This document shows positions 43,326 through 52,586 of a stretch of 64,000 nt of DNA, one piece after another; positions within the stretch are counted from its first letter, which is position 1; each line of letters begins with the position of its first letter. The translations under genes and the position numbers were made by a program. The stretch comes from Villigracilis sp024434165 (GTDB lineage Bacteria > Chloroflexota > Anaerolineae > Anaerolineales > Villigracilaceae). The notes below the pieces were generated by a model. That model was not told the DNA's origin. It saw only the letters and a list, made by a program, of their open reading frames with translations, and did not search any database. The stretch spans positions 248,001 through 312,000 of the forward strand of contig SZPK01000008.1 of the NCBI GenBank assembly GCA_030263665.1, in the 5' to 3' direction.

Positions 43326-44126
43326 TTAGAAGGATAACCGCCTGAAAATGAACGAAGGAATATGCCGGATGACCAGCATGATGTATTGCCAGAAGAACGG
43401 CGTGTAAACCGTCTGCCGGCGCCGGCGCATGGCTTTGTAAATATCGTCCACCGCTTTTTCCGCCGGGATGGCAAAGGGCGTGGGTCCCACAGCGGCTTTG
43501 AGCATTTCGGTTTTGACAAACCCCGGCTTGACGGTCAGCACGTTCACGCCGTGGCGCGTGAGACGGTTGCGAAGCGCTTCGAGGTAGGTGTGCAAGCCCG
43601 CTTTGGACGTGTTGTAACCGGGGTTGCCCACGCGCCCACGGTCGCCCGCCACCGAGCCGATGCCCACGATCTGACCGGCTTTTGCGCTCTGGAACATTTC
43701 GGCAACCGGGGCAAGCCATGCCATCGCGCCGATGAGATTGACCTCGGCCATTTTGCGGTCGTTCTCGAAGTTGTATTTGTCCATGCTGCCGGGCGGGAAA
43801 TTGACCCCCGCCATGAAGATGAAGGCGTCCAATCCGCCAAGGTCGGCGACGATGCGCTGGAGCAGGGCGGGCACTTCGTCGTAGTTCGTTACATCGTGGG
43901 GGTAGGCGGCGGCGCGGATTTCCCCGCCCTGGTTGATCTCCGCGCACAAGGCGGTCAGTTTTTCCTTTTGTCGTGAGAGCAGCGCTACGTTGTACCCTTC
44001 CTGTACGAGTTTGCGGGCGAGCGCGGCGCCCATCCCTTCAGAGGCGCCGACCAGAATGGCGCGCCGGCGCGGATTCAGCGGCGTGGCTGGAGCGAACCTG
44101 GTTGTATCGGACACGTAAAACCTCAA
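43326..44126 (-). CDS. Short-chain dehydrogenase, DprE2-like
   Basis: A 266-residue SDR: Rossmann motif ILVGASEGMGAALARKL near residue 25, FIFMAGVN near residue 104, catalytic Ser in VGIGSVAGDRG, catalytic YNTSK near residue 178 and the PGFVKTEM segment. The C-terminus is basic (RRRRQTVYTPFFWQ) with a hydrophobic end, as in enzymes working on membrane lipid substrates. Adjacent to the DprE1-like oxidase, suggesting a two-step 2'-epimerisation of a polyprenyl-phospho-sugar. That is inferred from pairing and family. Confidence 0.85.
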   Translation of the reverse strand: MRFYVSDTTRFAPATPLNPRRRAILVGASEGMGAALARKLVQEGYNVALLSRQKEKLTALCAEINQGGEIRAAAYPHDVTNYDEVPALLQRIVADLGGLDAFIFMAGVNFPPGSMDKYNFENDRKMAEVNLIGAMAWLAPVAEMFQSAKAGQIVGIGSVAGDRGRVGNPGYNTSKAGLHTYLEALRNRLTRHGVNVLTVKPGFVKTEMLKAAVGPTPFAIPAEKAVDDIYKAMRRRRQTVYTPFFWQYIMLVIRHIPSFIFRRLSF

Positions 44127-44203
44127 ATGATTGAAATGAATTTCATTCTAACACAGTCCCGTTTGCGGAAACTTTTGAGAACGCGGACGGGAAACACAAG
44201 TGT

Positions 44204-44279
44204 CCAAACAACTCAAAAGTGGAGGGGCAAAAGCGGTTGAAATTCACCGCTTTTGCCCTGCATCTTCATGCTGTTTGGG
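44204..44279. repeat. 76-bp palindromic repeat, copy 2
   Basis: Inverted copy of 37729-37804 with ends CCAAACAACT and GCTGTTTGGG. Between it and 44499 there is a TATAAT near 44287 and another repeat (44301-44393). No gene in 44127-44498. Confidence 0.85.
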
Positions 44280-44300
44280 TACGAGTGTATAATAGTAAAA

Positions 44301-44393
44301 AACCCGAGTTGCTGCCTTGGTTTCAAGAGGCTTCCCTCACCCCAAACAAGGTTATATCTTCCGGGATGACTTCCCCTCTCCCGATGGGAGAGG
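44301..44393. repeat. 93-bp repeat with CTCTCCCGATGGGAGAG hairpin, copy 1
   Basis: Begins AACCCGAGTTGCTGCCTTGG and ends with CTCTCCCGATGGGAGAGG. Copy 2 at 46943-47037 differs at only a few positions. Lies in the 5' leader of the GGDEL cyclase gene. Confidence 0.85.
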
Positions 44394-44498
44394 GCAGGGT
44401 GAGGGCTTTGGGCGGGGAACCTGGAAAATCTATTGGAAGGCGGCAACTTGAGTTAAAAATTCGCGCCCGCGTCTTGTGGATTGATCTTCAAGGACTGA

Positions 44499-45761
44499 AT
44501 GAACGATAACGAAAAAAAATCCGGGTCGGTTTTCTCCCGCGCGTGGGAGATCATCTCCCAGGATACTACCATTCCCCCCGAGGAAAAAAAATCCATACTG
44601 AAGTTGATTCAGGTCCTGGTCGAAGCCTCGGAGCGCTCGGCGAGCCAGTCCTCCAACGAGGACGTAAAGACCATCACCCAGGAAGTCATCTCCCGCCATG
44701 CGCTTCTGACGACGGTCAAACACCAGGCGGACGAACTGGATGCCCTCAAGCGCATCAGCCTCAACCTGACCTCGAGCCTCGACCTGCAAGAGGTGCTGGA
44801 TGCGGTGGTGACAGAGGCGATGGGACTGGTGCGCCATGCGCGGGCGGTGCACATCTTTTTATATGAACGCGGAGCGCTGGAATTCGGCGCCTCGCTGGAT
44901 TCGGACGGCACACGGAACAAACCCATCTCCATTCCGCGGCGCAGCGGGTTGACGTATTCCGTCGTCAGGACCGGCAGTCAGATCATCATCGAAGACATGC
45001 CCAACCATCCGCTTTACCAGGGGATGCAGATCCTCAATTCCGGTTCCATCGTCGGCATCCCGCTCAAATTCAAGGATGAGATCGTCGGCGTGATGAACCT
45101 CTCCCGCACCGTGACGGGGCGTTTTTCCCGCTCGGAGATGCGTCTCATCAGCCTGCTGGCAGACCAGGCGGCGGTGGCAATCTTCAACGCCAGCCTGTAC
45201 AAGCGCGTCACGCAGATGGCAAACACCGACAGCGTCACCGGCCTGCCCAACCGCCGCGCATTGGACGAACGCCTGCAGGAGGAGTGGCAGATCGCAAGCC
45301 GCGCGAACTCGCAGTTTTCAGTGGTTATGATGGACCTGGACGGATTCAAGACGGTCAACGATACGTTCGGTCACAAAGTGGGGGACGAACTGCTCTACTC
45401 TCTGTTCAACTTCCTCGCGCAAAAGATGCGCGGCTCCGATTTCCTTGCGCGTTACGGCGGCGACGAACTCACGCTGGTCATGCGCGGCACCAGCCTCGAG
45501 GCGGCGCAGGCGGTCACCCAAAAGGTGATCGAGTTGATGAAGGAATACCGCTTTGGCTTTCCCAGCGCGGCAAATATCGAATTGGGCATTACGGCGGGCA
45601 TCGCTGTGTTTCCCATTCACGCCGGCAACCCCAGCGACCTCCTGCGCGCCGCCGACGCAGCGCTCTACCATGCCAAGAAGTATCATCGCGGGGGATATTC
45701 CATCGCCAAAGGCGTGACCGGAAGACTGACGCCAATCAACTTCAAGGGCGAAGACTCATAG
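44499..45761 (+). CDS. GAF-GGDEF protein with variant GGDEL site
   Basis: A 420-residue cytoplasmic protein: helical N-terminus, GAF domain (about residues 85-235; SLDLQEVLDAVVTEAMGLV, FLYERGALEF, GSIVGIPLKFKDEIVGVMNL), then a GGDEF-like domain (about 245-405) with TDSVTGLPNRRA, MDLDGFKTVNDTFGH and GGDEL where Phe is usual. The metal and substrate residues of the motif are otherwise intact. So a diguanylate cyclase with altered efficiency, or a GTP-binding sensor, are both possible. Confidence 0.88.
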   Translation: MNDNEKKSGSVFSRAWEIISQDTTIPPEEKKSILKLIQVLVEASERSASQSSNEDVKTITQEVISRHALLTTVKHQADELDALKRISLNLTSSLDLQEVLDAVVTEAMGLVRHARAVHIFLYERGALEFGASLDSDGTRNKPISIPRRSGLTYSVVRTGSQIIIEDMPNHPLYQGMQILNSGSIVGIPLKFKDEIVGVMNLSRTVTGRFSRSEMRLISLLADQAAVAIFNASLYKRVTQMANTDSVTGLPNRRALDERLQEEWQIASRANSQFSVVMMDLDGFKTVNDTFGHKVGDELLYSLFNFLAQKMRGSDFLARYGGDELTLVMRGTSLEAAQAVTQKVIELMKEYRFGFPSAANIELGITAGIAVFPIHAGNPSDLLRAADAALYHAKKYHRGGYSIAKGVTGRLTPINFKGEDS

Positions 45762-45814
45762 CGCAGCCGCTTTCAAACCAAAACAAGACGGACGGGGTTA
45801 TAAAAGCAAACGGT

Positions 45815-45954
45815 TCTACCGTTTTTAACGGGAAAACTCTTTTAAACACTTAAGGACATGACGATCACGAAGGAAAAACGCCTGTAAAGTTGACGCCTTT
45901 TCCCTCCTTTGTGGTTAGGCTCTTTCCCGTTAATTACGGAAGAGCCAAGCAAAC
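45815..45954. repeat. Palindromic CCGTTnnnAACGGG element, copy 1
   Basis: ~140 bp with long inverted arms (CTACCGTTTTTAACGGGAAA at the left, TTTCCCGTTAATTACGG at the right) and small end hairpins. It begins 10 nt after a TATAAA and fills the leader of the lipid kinase gene. Copy 2 is at 50851-50990. Confidence 0.75.
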
Positions 45955-45974
45955 ATCAATACAGGAGCCAAGTC

Positions 45975-46940
45975 ATGGTTTCGCCCGGTCCGACCTACCT
46001 ACCCCGCAAAGTCAAACTCATCCTCAACCCCATCGCAGATATGGGACGCGCCTGGAAGACCGCCAACGACCTGAGACCGATTGCCCAGGAATTTCAAGGC
46101 GAGCTGACCTGGAGCGGCACGGTCTATCCCACCCACGCTATCGAACTTGCGCGGCAAGCCGCCGAGGAAGGATACGACCTGGTGGTCGCCATGGGCGGCG
46201 ACGGAACCGTCCACGAAGTGATGAACGGACTCATGCAGGTTTCGGCGGAGAAACGCCCCGTTTTGGGCGTCGTTCCCATCGGCTCCGGCAATGACTTCGC
46301 TTATTCCATCGGCGGCGTTCAAAAATCGTCGCAGGCGCTGGCGCATGTCCTCAAAGGGGAGAACATCCAGGCTGTGGATATCGGCATGATGACCGACGAG
46401 CACGGACGCCGGGAATACTTCGACAACACCCTCGGCATCGGCTTCGACGCGGTGGTCACCATCCGCTCGCATAAACTGCCCATCGTCAAGGGCTTCCTCA
46501 TGTACCTCACGGCGGTCATCCAGACCATCATCCTGAATCACAAGCCGATGACGATGAAGATCCAAAGCGACACCGAGACCTGGGAGGATAAAATCATCAT
46601 GCTCACCCTGTGCAACGGTCCGCGCGAAGGCGGCGGGTTCATGCTTTCGCCGGATTCGAGGAACAATGACGGCGGCATGGAATACGTCGCGGTGACCAAT
46701 GTCTCGCGTCCCACCATGTTCCGTCTCGTGCCGGAATTCATGAAAGGCACCCACATGCGTTTCAAGCAGGTGCGCATGGGCGCGTTCAAGAAACTGGCGA
46801 TCACCTCGGACCTGCCGCTTTACATCCATGCCGACGGGGAAATCTACACCAGTTTCGGCAGCAATCTAAAAAGCGCAAGTTTCGAAATCCTGCCGCAAGC
46901 GTTGAGAGTGGTAAGGGGAGACGGCAAGGCAGAAAAGTAA
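45975..46940 (+). CDS. Diacylglycerol/sphingosine kinase-type lipid kinase
   Basis: A 321-residue DAGK-family kinase: ILNPIADMGRAWK, VVAMGGDGTVHEVMNGLM (catalytic GGDGT, residues ~75-81), VPIGSGNDFAYS, NTLGIGFDAVV and IHADGEIY at the C-terminus. Family members phosphorylate diacylglycerol or related lipids at the membrane. CAGGAG precedes the ATG at 45975 (an earlier in-frame start lies inside the repeat). Its 3' end overlaps the opposite frame of the next gene. Confidence 0.92.
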   Translation: MVSPGPTYLPRKVKLILNPIADMGRAWKTANDLRPIAQEFQGELTWSGTVYPTHAIELARQAAEEGYDLVVAMGGDGTVHEVMNGLMQVSAEKRPVLGVVPIGSGNDFAYSIGGVQKSSQALAHVLKGENIQAVDIGMMTDEHGRREYFDNTLGIGFDAVVTIRSHKLPIVKGFLMYLTAVIQTIILNHKPMTMKIQSDTETWEDKIIMLTLCNGPREGGGFMLSPDSRNNDGGMEYVAVTNVSRPTMFRLVPEFMKGTHMRFKQVRMGAFKKLAITSDLPLYIHADGEIYTSFGSNLKSASFEILPQALRVVRGDGKAEK

Positions 46941-47538
46941 ATAACCCGAGTTGCTGCCTTGGTTTCAAGAGGCTTCCCTCACCCCAAACAAGGTTATATC
47001 TTCTGGGATGACTTCCCCCTCTCCCGATGGGAGAGGCCAGAAGCCGGGCAAGCGCCATGAACGTCACGGAAATAAAGATGCAGATCATATTGGCGGTGGT
47101 GACGAACCCCTGGCGTTTGCGAAGCGCCGCCATGGCGGCCATCTGCGCTTCGCTGGGCTTGCCTTGAATCTGCGCGCCGAGCGCCGCCAGCGCGCCGTTC
47201 GTTTTGGTGATCAGAAAACCGAAGATAAGAGCCAGGATACCGGCAGCCGCCCCAATTCCAAAACCGACTCCCACACCGGTCATCATCCAGCCGGATCTGA
47301 ACCAATTGGAGTTGACCCCGTACAGGTACGTTCCTGCCAGCACGGTGGCAAGCCCCGAAAGCATCATATATTTTGGAAGGATGGTCTTGCCCATCAGGTG
47401 ACCGGCAAACTGCCTGCCTGTGTCGCCCGTCGCGCCGAGGGCGGGACCGATGACGAGGTTCATCAAAAAGGCTCCCCCCGCCCACATGATTCCCGCAACA
47501 ATGTGAACAAAACGCAGAACCGAAAAAAGTGAAAGCAT
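46801..47538 (-). CDS. Four-helix membrane protein, C-terminus rewritten by a repeat
   Basis: A 245-residue frame. Residues 1-160 form four transmembrane helices (near 5-25, 52-72, 85-108 and 140-160), as in CopD/DUF2269-like integral membrane proteins. The expected end would be near ISVTFMALAR. From there the frame reads into the repeat at 47037-46943 (SPIGRGGSHPRRYN...) and then antisense to the lipid kinase, adding ~85 unrelated residues. So the last third is probably an artefact of repeat insertion. Confidence 0.7.
   Translation of the reverse strand: MLSLFSVLRFVHIVAGIMWAGGAFLMNLVIGPALGATGDTGRQFAGHLMGKTILPKYMMLSGLATVLAGTYLYGVNSNWFRSGWMMTGVGVGFGIGAAAGILALIFGFLITKTNGALAALGAQIQGKPSEAQMAAMAALRKRQGFVTTANMICIFISVTFMALARLLASPIGRGGSHPRRYNLVWGEGSLLKPRQQLGLFTFLPCRLPLPLSTLAAGFRNLRFLDCCRNWCRFPRRHGCKAAGPR
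46943..47037. repeat. 93-bp repeat, copy 2
   Basis: Nearly the same as 44301-44393. It overlaps the 3' part of the membrane protein gene on the minus strand and has extended its reading frame. Confidence 0.85.
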
Positions 47539-47694
47539 GTTTATCTCCTGATCTAAAATTTTTTTGCAAGCGTCCAGACATTAAAAACACCCCGGATTTG
47601 ATTCGTTATGCCCGGTCGCAAAGACGGAAGCATGACGGAGCGCCTCTCGAAAAAGTTCCCTTATCGTCCGCACAAGGGATGATAGAATCGTAAC

Positions 47695-49335
47695 ATGCCG
47701 GACCTCTCCGCCTCACTGCAAAAGCAGGATTTGGGACACCTGCGCATCGTCGCCGAATTCTGGGGGCTCGAACTGGAATCCACCGACGCAAATTCCGCCC
47801 TCGAAGAGTTATGCGCCTCACTTCTGGACCTCGAGGCTGTCTCTGAAACCCTGGAGGTTCTCCCCGCCGAAGCCCGCTCCGCTTTGAATGCAATGGTGGA
47901 GGCGGGCGGTAAAATCGAATGGGCGGCGTTTGCCCGCAAATACGGCGAAATCCGCGAGATGGGCGCGGGTCGGCGCGACCGCGAACGTCCGCACCTCAAA
48001 CCGATATCCGCTTCCGAGATCCTCTTCTACCGCGGCTTGCTCGCCAAAGCCTTCTTTGAAACCGAAAAAGGCTTGCAGGAATTCGCCTTTATCCCCGACG
48101 ACCTGTTTGAAATCATCGGCGAAGTTACAACCCGGCGCGGCGCGGCTTTATCCAAAAACGAACCGCTGGGTCGTCCTGCCACACCGGTTGAAAAAGCCCG
48201 TGAGATTCCCGCCACCGACCACATCCTCGATGATGCGACCACCTGCCTGGCGGCGCTGCGGCTAAGTATGGAGTCCGGCGGCTTGCCGCTGACGCTGCAT
48301 GAGCAGGCTCCCGCACTCCAAAAATTATTGACCGCCGCCGGTCTCATCAGAAAAAATTCCCTGCAGCCCGAAGCGGTGAAAAAATTCCTCGAAGCCTCCC
48401 GCCCCGATGCGTTGGAAATGCTCTACAAAGCCTGGCTTGCATCGGATACGTTCGACGAACTGCGCCTGCTCCCCGGCATTGTCTGCGAGGGCGAATGGAC
48501 AAATCAGCCGCAGGTGACGCGGGAATTTTTGATGAACCTCATCGCCGACATCCCGCCGGGCAAGTGGTGGAGCATCCTCGCCTTTGTGAAAGCCATAAAG
48601 GAAAAATACCCCGATTATCAGCGACCCGCCGGCGATTACGACTCGTGGTTCATCAAGCGCGAATCAGACGGTCAATTCCTGCGCGGCTTTGCCTATTGGG
48701 ACCAGGTGGATGGCGCGCTGGTCAAGTACTTGATCCAAACCCTGCACTGGCTGGGAAAAGCGGATTTGGCTGCGCCGGAGGAGGGCAAGGAAGCGGCTGC
48801 GTTTCGCATTATCGAGTCGAATGTCGAAGGTCGAATACCTGGCGAACTTCGACATTCGACCTTCGACGGAAAACTCAAAATCTCTTCCAGCGGAAAGATC
48901 TCCATCTCCCGCTATTTCTCGCGCGCGGTGCGCTATCAGATCGCGCGGTTTTGCGAATGGGATGAACCGAAGGGGGATGAGTATTTTTATCGTGTTACAG
49001 CGGGATCGTTGAAACGCGCCGGAGAACAAGGATTGAAAGCCGAGCAATTGCTGGCAATGCTGGTCAAATACACGAACAACAGCGTGCCGCCGGCGCTGGT
49101 CAAGGCGCTCAAGCGATGGGATGCGCACGGCTCGGAGGCTCGGGTGGAGACTCTGCTTGTGCTGCGCGTCAACAGCCCCGAGGTCATGGAAGAGATGCGC
49201 AAATCGAAGGCGGGGAAGTTCCTCAGCGAAATCCTCAGCCCGACAGCCGTCGTCGTCAAACCCGGAGCCGTTCAAAAGATGCTGGCGGAACTTGCCGAAT
49301 TGGGTTTGCTGGCAGAGGTGAGGTTGGATGAGTAG
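47695..49335 (+). CDS. XPB/Ssl2-like helicase-associated domain protein
   Basis: A 546-residue cytoplasmic protein whose C-terminal half resembles the XPB/Ssl2 N-terminal-like domain of prokaryotic helicase-associated proteins (RVTAGSLKRAGEQGLKAE, then a helix ending in PPALVKALKRWDAHG). The N-terminal part is helical. There are no helicase motifs. A palindromic insert (48816-48867) adds ~17 residues. TAGAAT (47683-47688) lies 6 nt before the ATG, predicting a leaderless mRNA. Function unknown. Confidence 0.7.
   Translation: MPDLSASLQKQDLGHLRIVAEFWGLELESTDANSALEELCASLLDLEAVSETLEVLPAEARSALNAMVEAGGKIEWAAFARKYGEIREMGAGRRDRERPHLKPISASEILFYRGLLAKAFFETEKGLQEFAFIPDDLFEIIGEVTTRRGAALSKNEPLGRPATPVEKAREIPATDHILDDATTCLAALRLSMESGGLPLTLHEQAPALQKLLTAAGLIRKNSLQPEAVKKFLEASRPDALEMLYKAWLASDTFDELRLLPGIVCEGEWTNQPQVTREFLMNLIADIPPGKWWSILAFVKAIKEKYPDYQRPAGDYDSWFIKRESDGQFLRGFAYWDQVDGALVKYLIQTLHWLGKADLAAPEEGKEAAAFRIIESNVEGRIPGELRHSTFDGKLKISSSGKISISRYFSRAVRYQIARFCEWDEPKGDEYFYRVTAGSLKRAGEQGLKAEQLLAMLVKYTNNSVPPALVKALKRWDAHGSEARVETLLVLRVNSPEVMEEMRKSKAGKFLSEILSPTAVVVKPGAVQKMLAELAELGLLAEVRLDE
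48816..48867. repeat. Iterated GTCGAA palindrome inserted in frame
   Basis: Three GTCGAA words on the left (48816-48835) face three TTCGAC words on the right (48848-48867) around TACCTGGCGAAC. It is read in frame, adding a polar peptide to the XPB-like protein. Confidence 0.8.
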
Positions 49336-49343
49336 GAGGGAAC

Positions 49344-50021
49344 TTGCCGGTCCTGCCTTATCAGGATAAGCCGAATCCCTGGTCGAGTCATTCGCGCATC
49401 GCCGCTGTTCTCGAAGCGCTTCCTGCGCGAAGCAAGGTGCTGGATGTGGGAACCGCCTCGGGCATGCTGGCGCGTCGAAGCGGAAATGGGTCCCTGCGCT
49501 TCTTCGGCGTGGAAGCCGTGGCGGAATGGGCGGAGATCGCCGCGCCTCATTACGAAAAACTGTGGAGATGCGCCCTCGACGACGCGCCGGATGAAGCCCT
49601 GCGCGGATACGACGCCGTTGTGCTGGGCGATGTGCTCGAACACATGCCCGCGCCCGAAGCCGCCTTGAAACGTCTCGCCGGCTTGCAGGCATCGGGCGGC
49701 ATATTTATCGTTTCCGTTCCGAATGTCGCCAACCTTTGGGTACGCCTCAACCTGTTGATGGGACGCTTCGATTACGCCGAGCGCGGCATCCTCGACCGAA
49801 CACACCTGCGTTTCTTCACGCGCAAAACGTTATTGGTCATGGTGCGGGAAACGGGACTGGAGATCCTGTCCATTCATGTGACGCCCATTCCGCTCGAGCT
49901 CGTTTCGCCGTTTTTTTCCTCGGGGTTGGGAAAAATCCTTTATTCCGCCTTTGCCGGTCTCACGTCTCTTCTGCCGACCCTGCTCGGTTATCAATTCATC
50001 CTGAAAGCAAAGAAACCATGA
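49344..50021 (+). CDS. SAM-dependent methyltransferase with C-terminal membrane segment
   Basis: A 225-residue class I methyltransferase: VLDVGTASGMLARR (SAM site, near residue 32), FFGVEAV, VVLGDVLEHMP and SGGIFIVSVPNVANL. The C-terminal ~40 residues are hydrophobic (LYSAFAGLTSLLPTLLGYQFIL), which suggests membrane association. TTG is the likely start. It overlaps the glycosyltransferase start by 4 bp (ATGA). So the pair acts together, probably on a lipid-linked glycan or cell-surface polymer. Confidence 0.85.
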   Translation: MPVLPYQDKPNPWSSHSRIAAVLEALPARSKVLDVGTASGMLARRSGNGSLRFFGVEAVAEWAEIAAPHYEKLWRCALDDAPDEALRGYDAVVLGDVLEHMPAPEAALKRLAGLQASGGIFIVSVPNVANLWVRLNLLMGRFDYAERGILDRTHLRFFTRKTLLVMVRETGLEILSIHVTPIPLELVSPFFSSGLGKILYSAFAGLTSLLPTLLGYQFILKAKKP

Positions 50022-50764
50022 AAGCAAAGAAGATTTTCATCGTCCTGCCCGCCTATAACGCCGCCAAAACGCTCATGCGGACGTTGGACGAGATTCCGCA
50101 GGAATTCAAAAAGAACATCATCCTGGTGGATGACGCCTCGAAGGATGAGACAGCCGAGATGGCGCGCAAAGCAGGGTTGACCGTCTTCGTGCATCCGCGC
50201 AACCGGGGCTACGGCGGCAATCAAAAAACCTGCTACACCGAGGCGCTTGCCGCCGGCGCCGACCTGGTGGTGATGCTTCACCCCGACCATCAATACGATG
50301 CCAGCGTAATTCCACACATGGTCCAGCCGATTTTGGACGACAAAGCGGATGCGGTCTTCGGTTCGCGTATGTTGGGCGGGCGTCCGCTCGAGGGCGGGAT
50401 GCCCTGGTGGAAATATGCCGCCAACGTTCTGCTGACCGCCGCGGCGAACCTTGTCTTTCGCCGTTATCTGACCGAGATTCATTCGGGATTCCGGGCGTAT
50501 TCGCGGCGATACCTGGAGACCGTGCGCTTCACGGAAAACAGCGACGATTTTGTTTTCGACACCGAGATCATCGCACAGGGGATGATGAACCATCTTATGT
50601 TTCAGGAGGTTCCCATCGTCACCCGCTACTTCGCGGAAGCCTCTTCGATCAACTTCTGGCGCAGTGTGATTTACGGGTTCGGAGTGTTGGCTGTGCTGTT
50701 CAAATTCTGGCTGCACCGCATGGGCTTGGTGCGTTTCAGGGCTTTCGAGCCAAAGACGGAATGA
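50018..50764 (+). CDS. Family 2 glycosyltransferase, DPM1-like
   Basis: A 248-residue GT2 protein: FIVLPAYNAAKTL, ILVDDASKDETAEMA, GYGGNQKTC, VVMLHPDHQYD (DxD-like), FGSRMLGG and EIHSGFRAYSR. Like dolichol-phosphate mannose synthase homologues, it would transfer a sugar to a polyprenyl phosphate. A C-terminal hydrophobic stretch (VIYGFGVLAVLFKFWLHRM) may bind the membrane. Coupled to the methyltransferase by a 4-bp overlap. Confidence 0.9.
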   Translation: MKAKKIFIVLPAYNAAKTLMRTLDEIPQEFKKNIILVDDASKDETAEMARKAGLTVFVHPRNRGYGGNQKTCYTEALAAGADLVVMLHPDHQYDASVIPHMVQPILDDKADAVFGSRMLGGRPLEGGMPWWKYAANVLLTAAANLVFRRYLTEIHSGFRAYSRRYLETVRFTENSDDFVFDTEIIAQGMMNHLMFQEVPIVTRYFAEASSINFWRSVIYGFGVLAVLFKFWLHRMGLVRFRAFEPKTE

Positions 50765-50850
50765 ACCGTTTTCTTTCAACGCGCGGAATGTCATTCGTCA
50801 CACCGGAATGTGACAGCCGCTTGAACATGAAGTTGCTATAATACTTTTGG

Positions 50851-50990
50851 GTCTACCGTTTGTAACGGGAATCTTTTTCAACCACCCAGGAGACAAAGGG
50901 GCACAAAAGGAAAAAGCCCAAAACATCCTTTGTGTGCCTTTGTGACCCTTCGTGGTAAGGGTTTTCCCGCCAGAAACGGAAGAGTCTACT
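50851..50990. repeat. Palindromic CCGTTnnnAACGGG element, copy 2
   Basis: Starts 9 nt after TATAAT (50837-50842) and ends ~27 bp before the kbl ATG. Shares CTACCGTTTxTAACGGGAA at the left and ACGGAAGAG at the right with copy 1 at 45815-45954. Confidence 0.75.
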
Positions 50991-51017
50991 TTTTGAAACT
51001 TACCCACAGGAGATCCC

Positions 51018-52196
<1,179 letters not shown>

Positions 52197-52318
52197 TTGG
52201 ATGATTCGGCAGCCGGTTGGCTGAATGGCTGCCCGCCGCGGAGATTCGAGACAAACGGGTCCTGCGGCGGGTTGTTATGGTAAAATCGCCTCCGCTCTCG
52301 AAAATATCGGGACCCTGT

Positions 52319-52406
52319 GGAGGGATGGCCGAGCGGTTTAAGGCGCATGTCTTGAAAACATGTTTGGGTCACACCAACGTGGGTTCGAATCCCACTCCCT
52401 CCGCCA
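52319..52406 (+). tRNA. tRNA-Ser (anticodon UGA)
   Basis: Acceptor GGAGGGA/TCCCTCC, anticodon loop CTTGAAA, long variable arm and encoded CCA. An extended -10 (TGGTAAAAT at 52278-52286) precedes it. Confidence 0.97.
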
Positions 52407-52452
52407 GGCGATTGATGATTTTCGATTTACGATTGCAAATTGTAAATGATAT

Positions 52453-52546
52453 GGGGAGGTGCCAGAGTGGTCGAATGGGGCCGCCTGCTAAGCGGTTACC
52501 GGGGCGAAATCCTCGGTCGCAGGTTCGAATCCTGTCCTCCCCGCCA
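52453..52546 (+). tRNA. tRNA-Ser (anticodon GCU)
   Basis: Acceptor GGGGAGG/CCTCCCC, anticodon GCT, long variable arm ending TCGGTCGCA, T-arm GGTTCGAATCC, discriminator G and encoded CCA. Confidence 0.97.
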
Positions 52547-52551
52547 CTGAA

Positions 52552-52582
52552 AAACACATCCTTGCCGGGTGTGTTTTTTTTA
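52552..52582 (+). terminator. Intrinsic terminator of tRNA-Ser
   Basis: AAACACA, loop TCCTTGCCGGG, TGTGTTT, then a long T-tract. Repeated in every following array unit. Confidence 0.9.
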
Positions 52583-52586
52583 TTTT

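Noticed and set aside
42625..43947. 440-codon minus-strand frame covering the DprE1/2-like genes
   Set aside because: Arg-rich shadow frame across two real genes.
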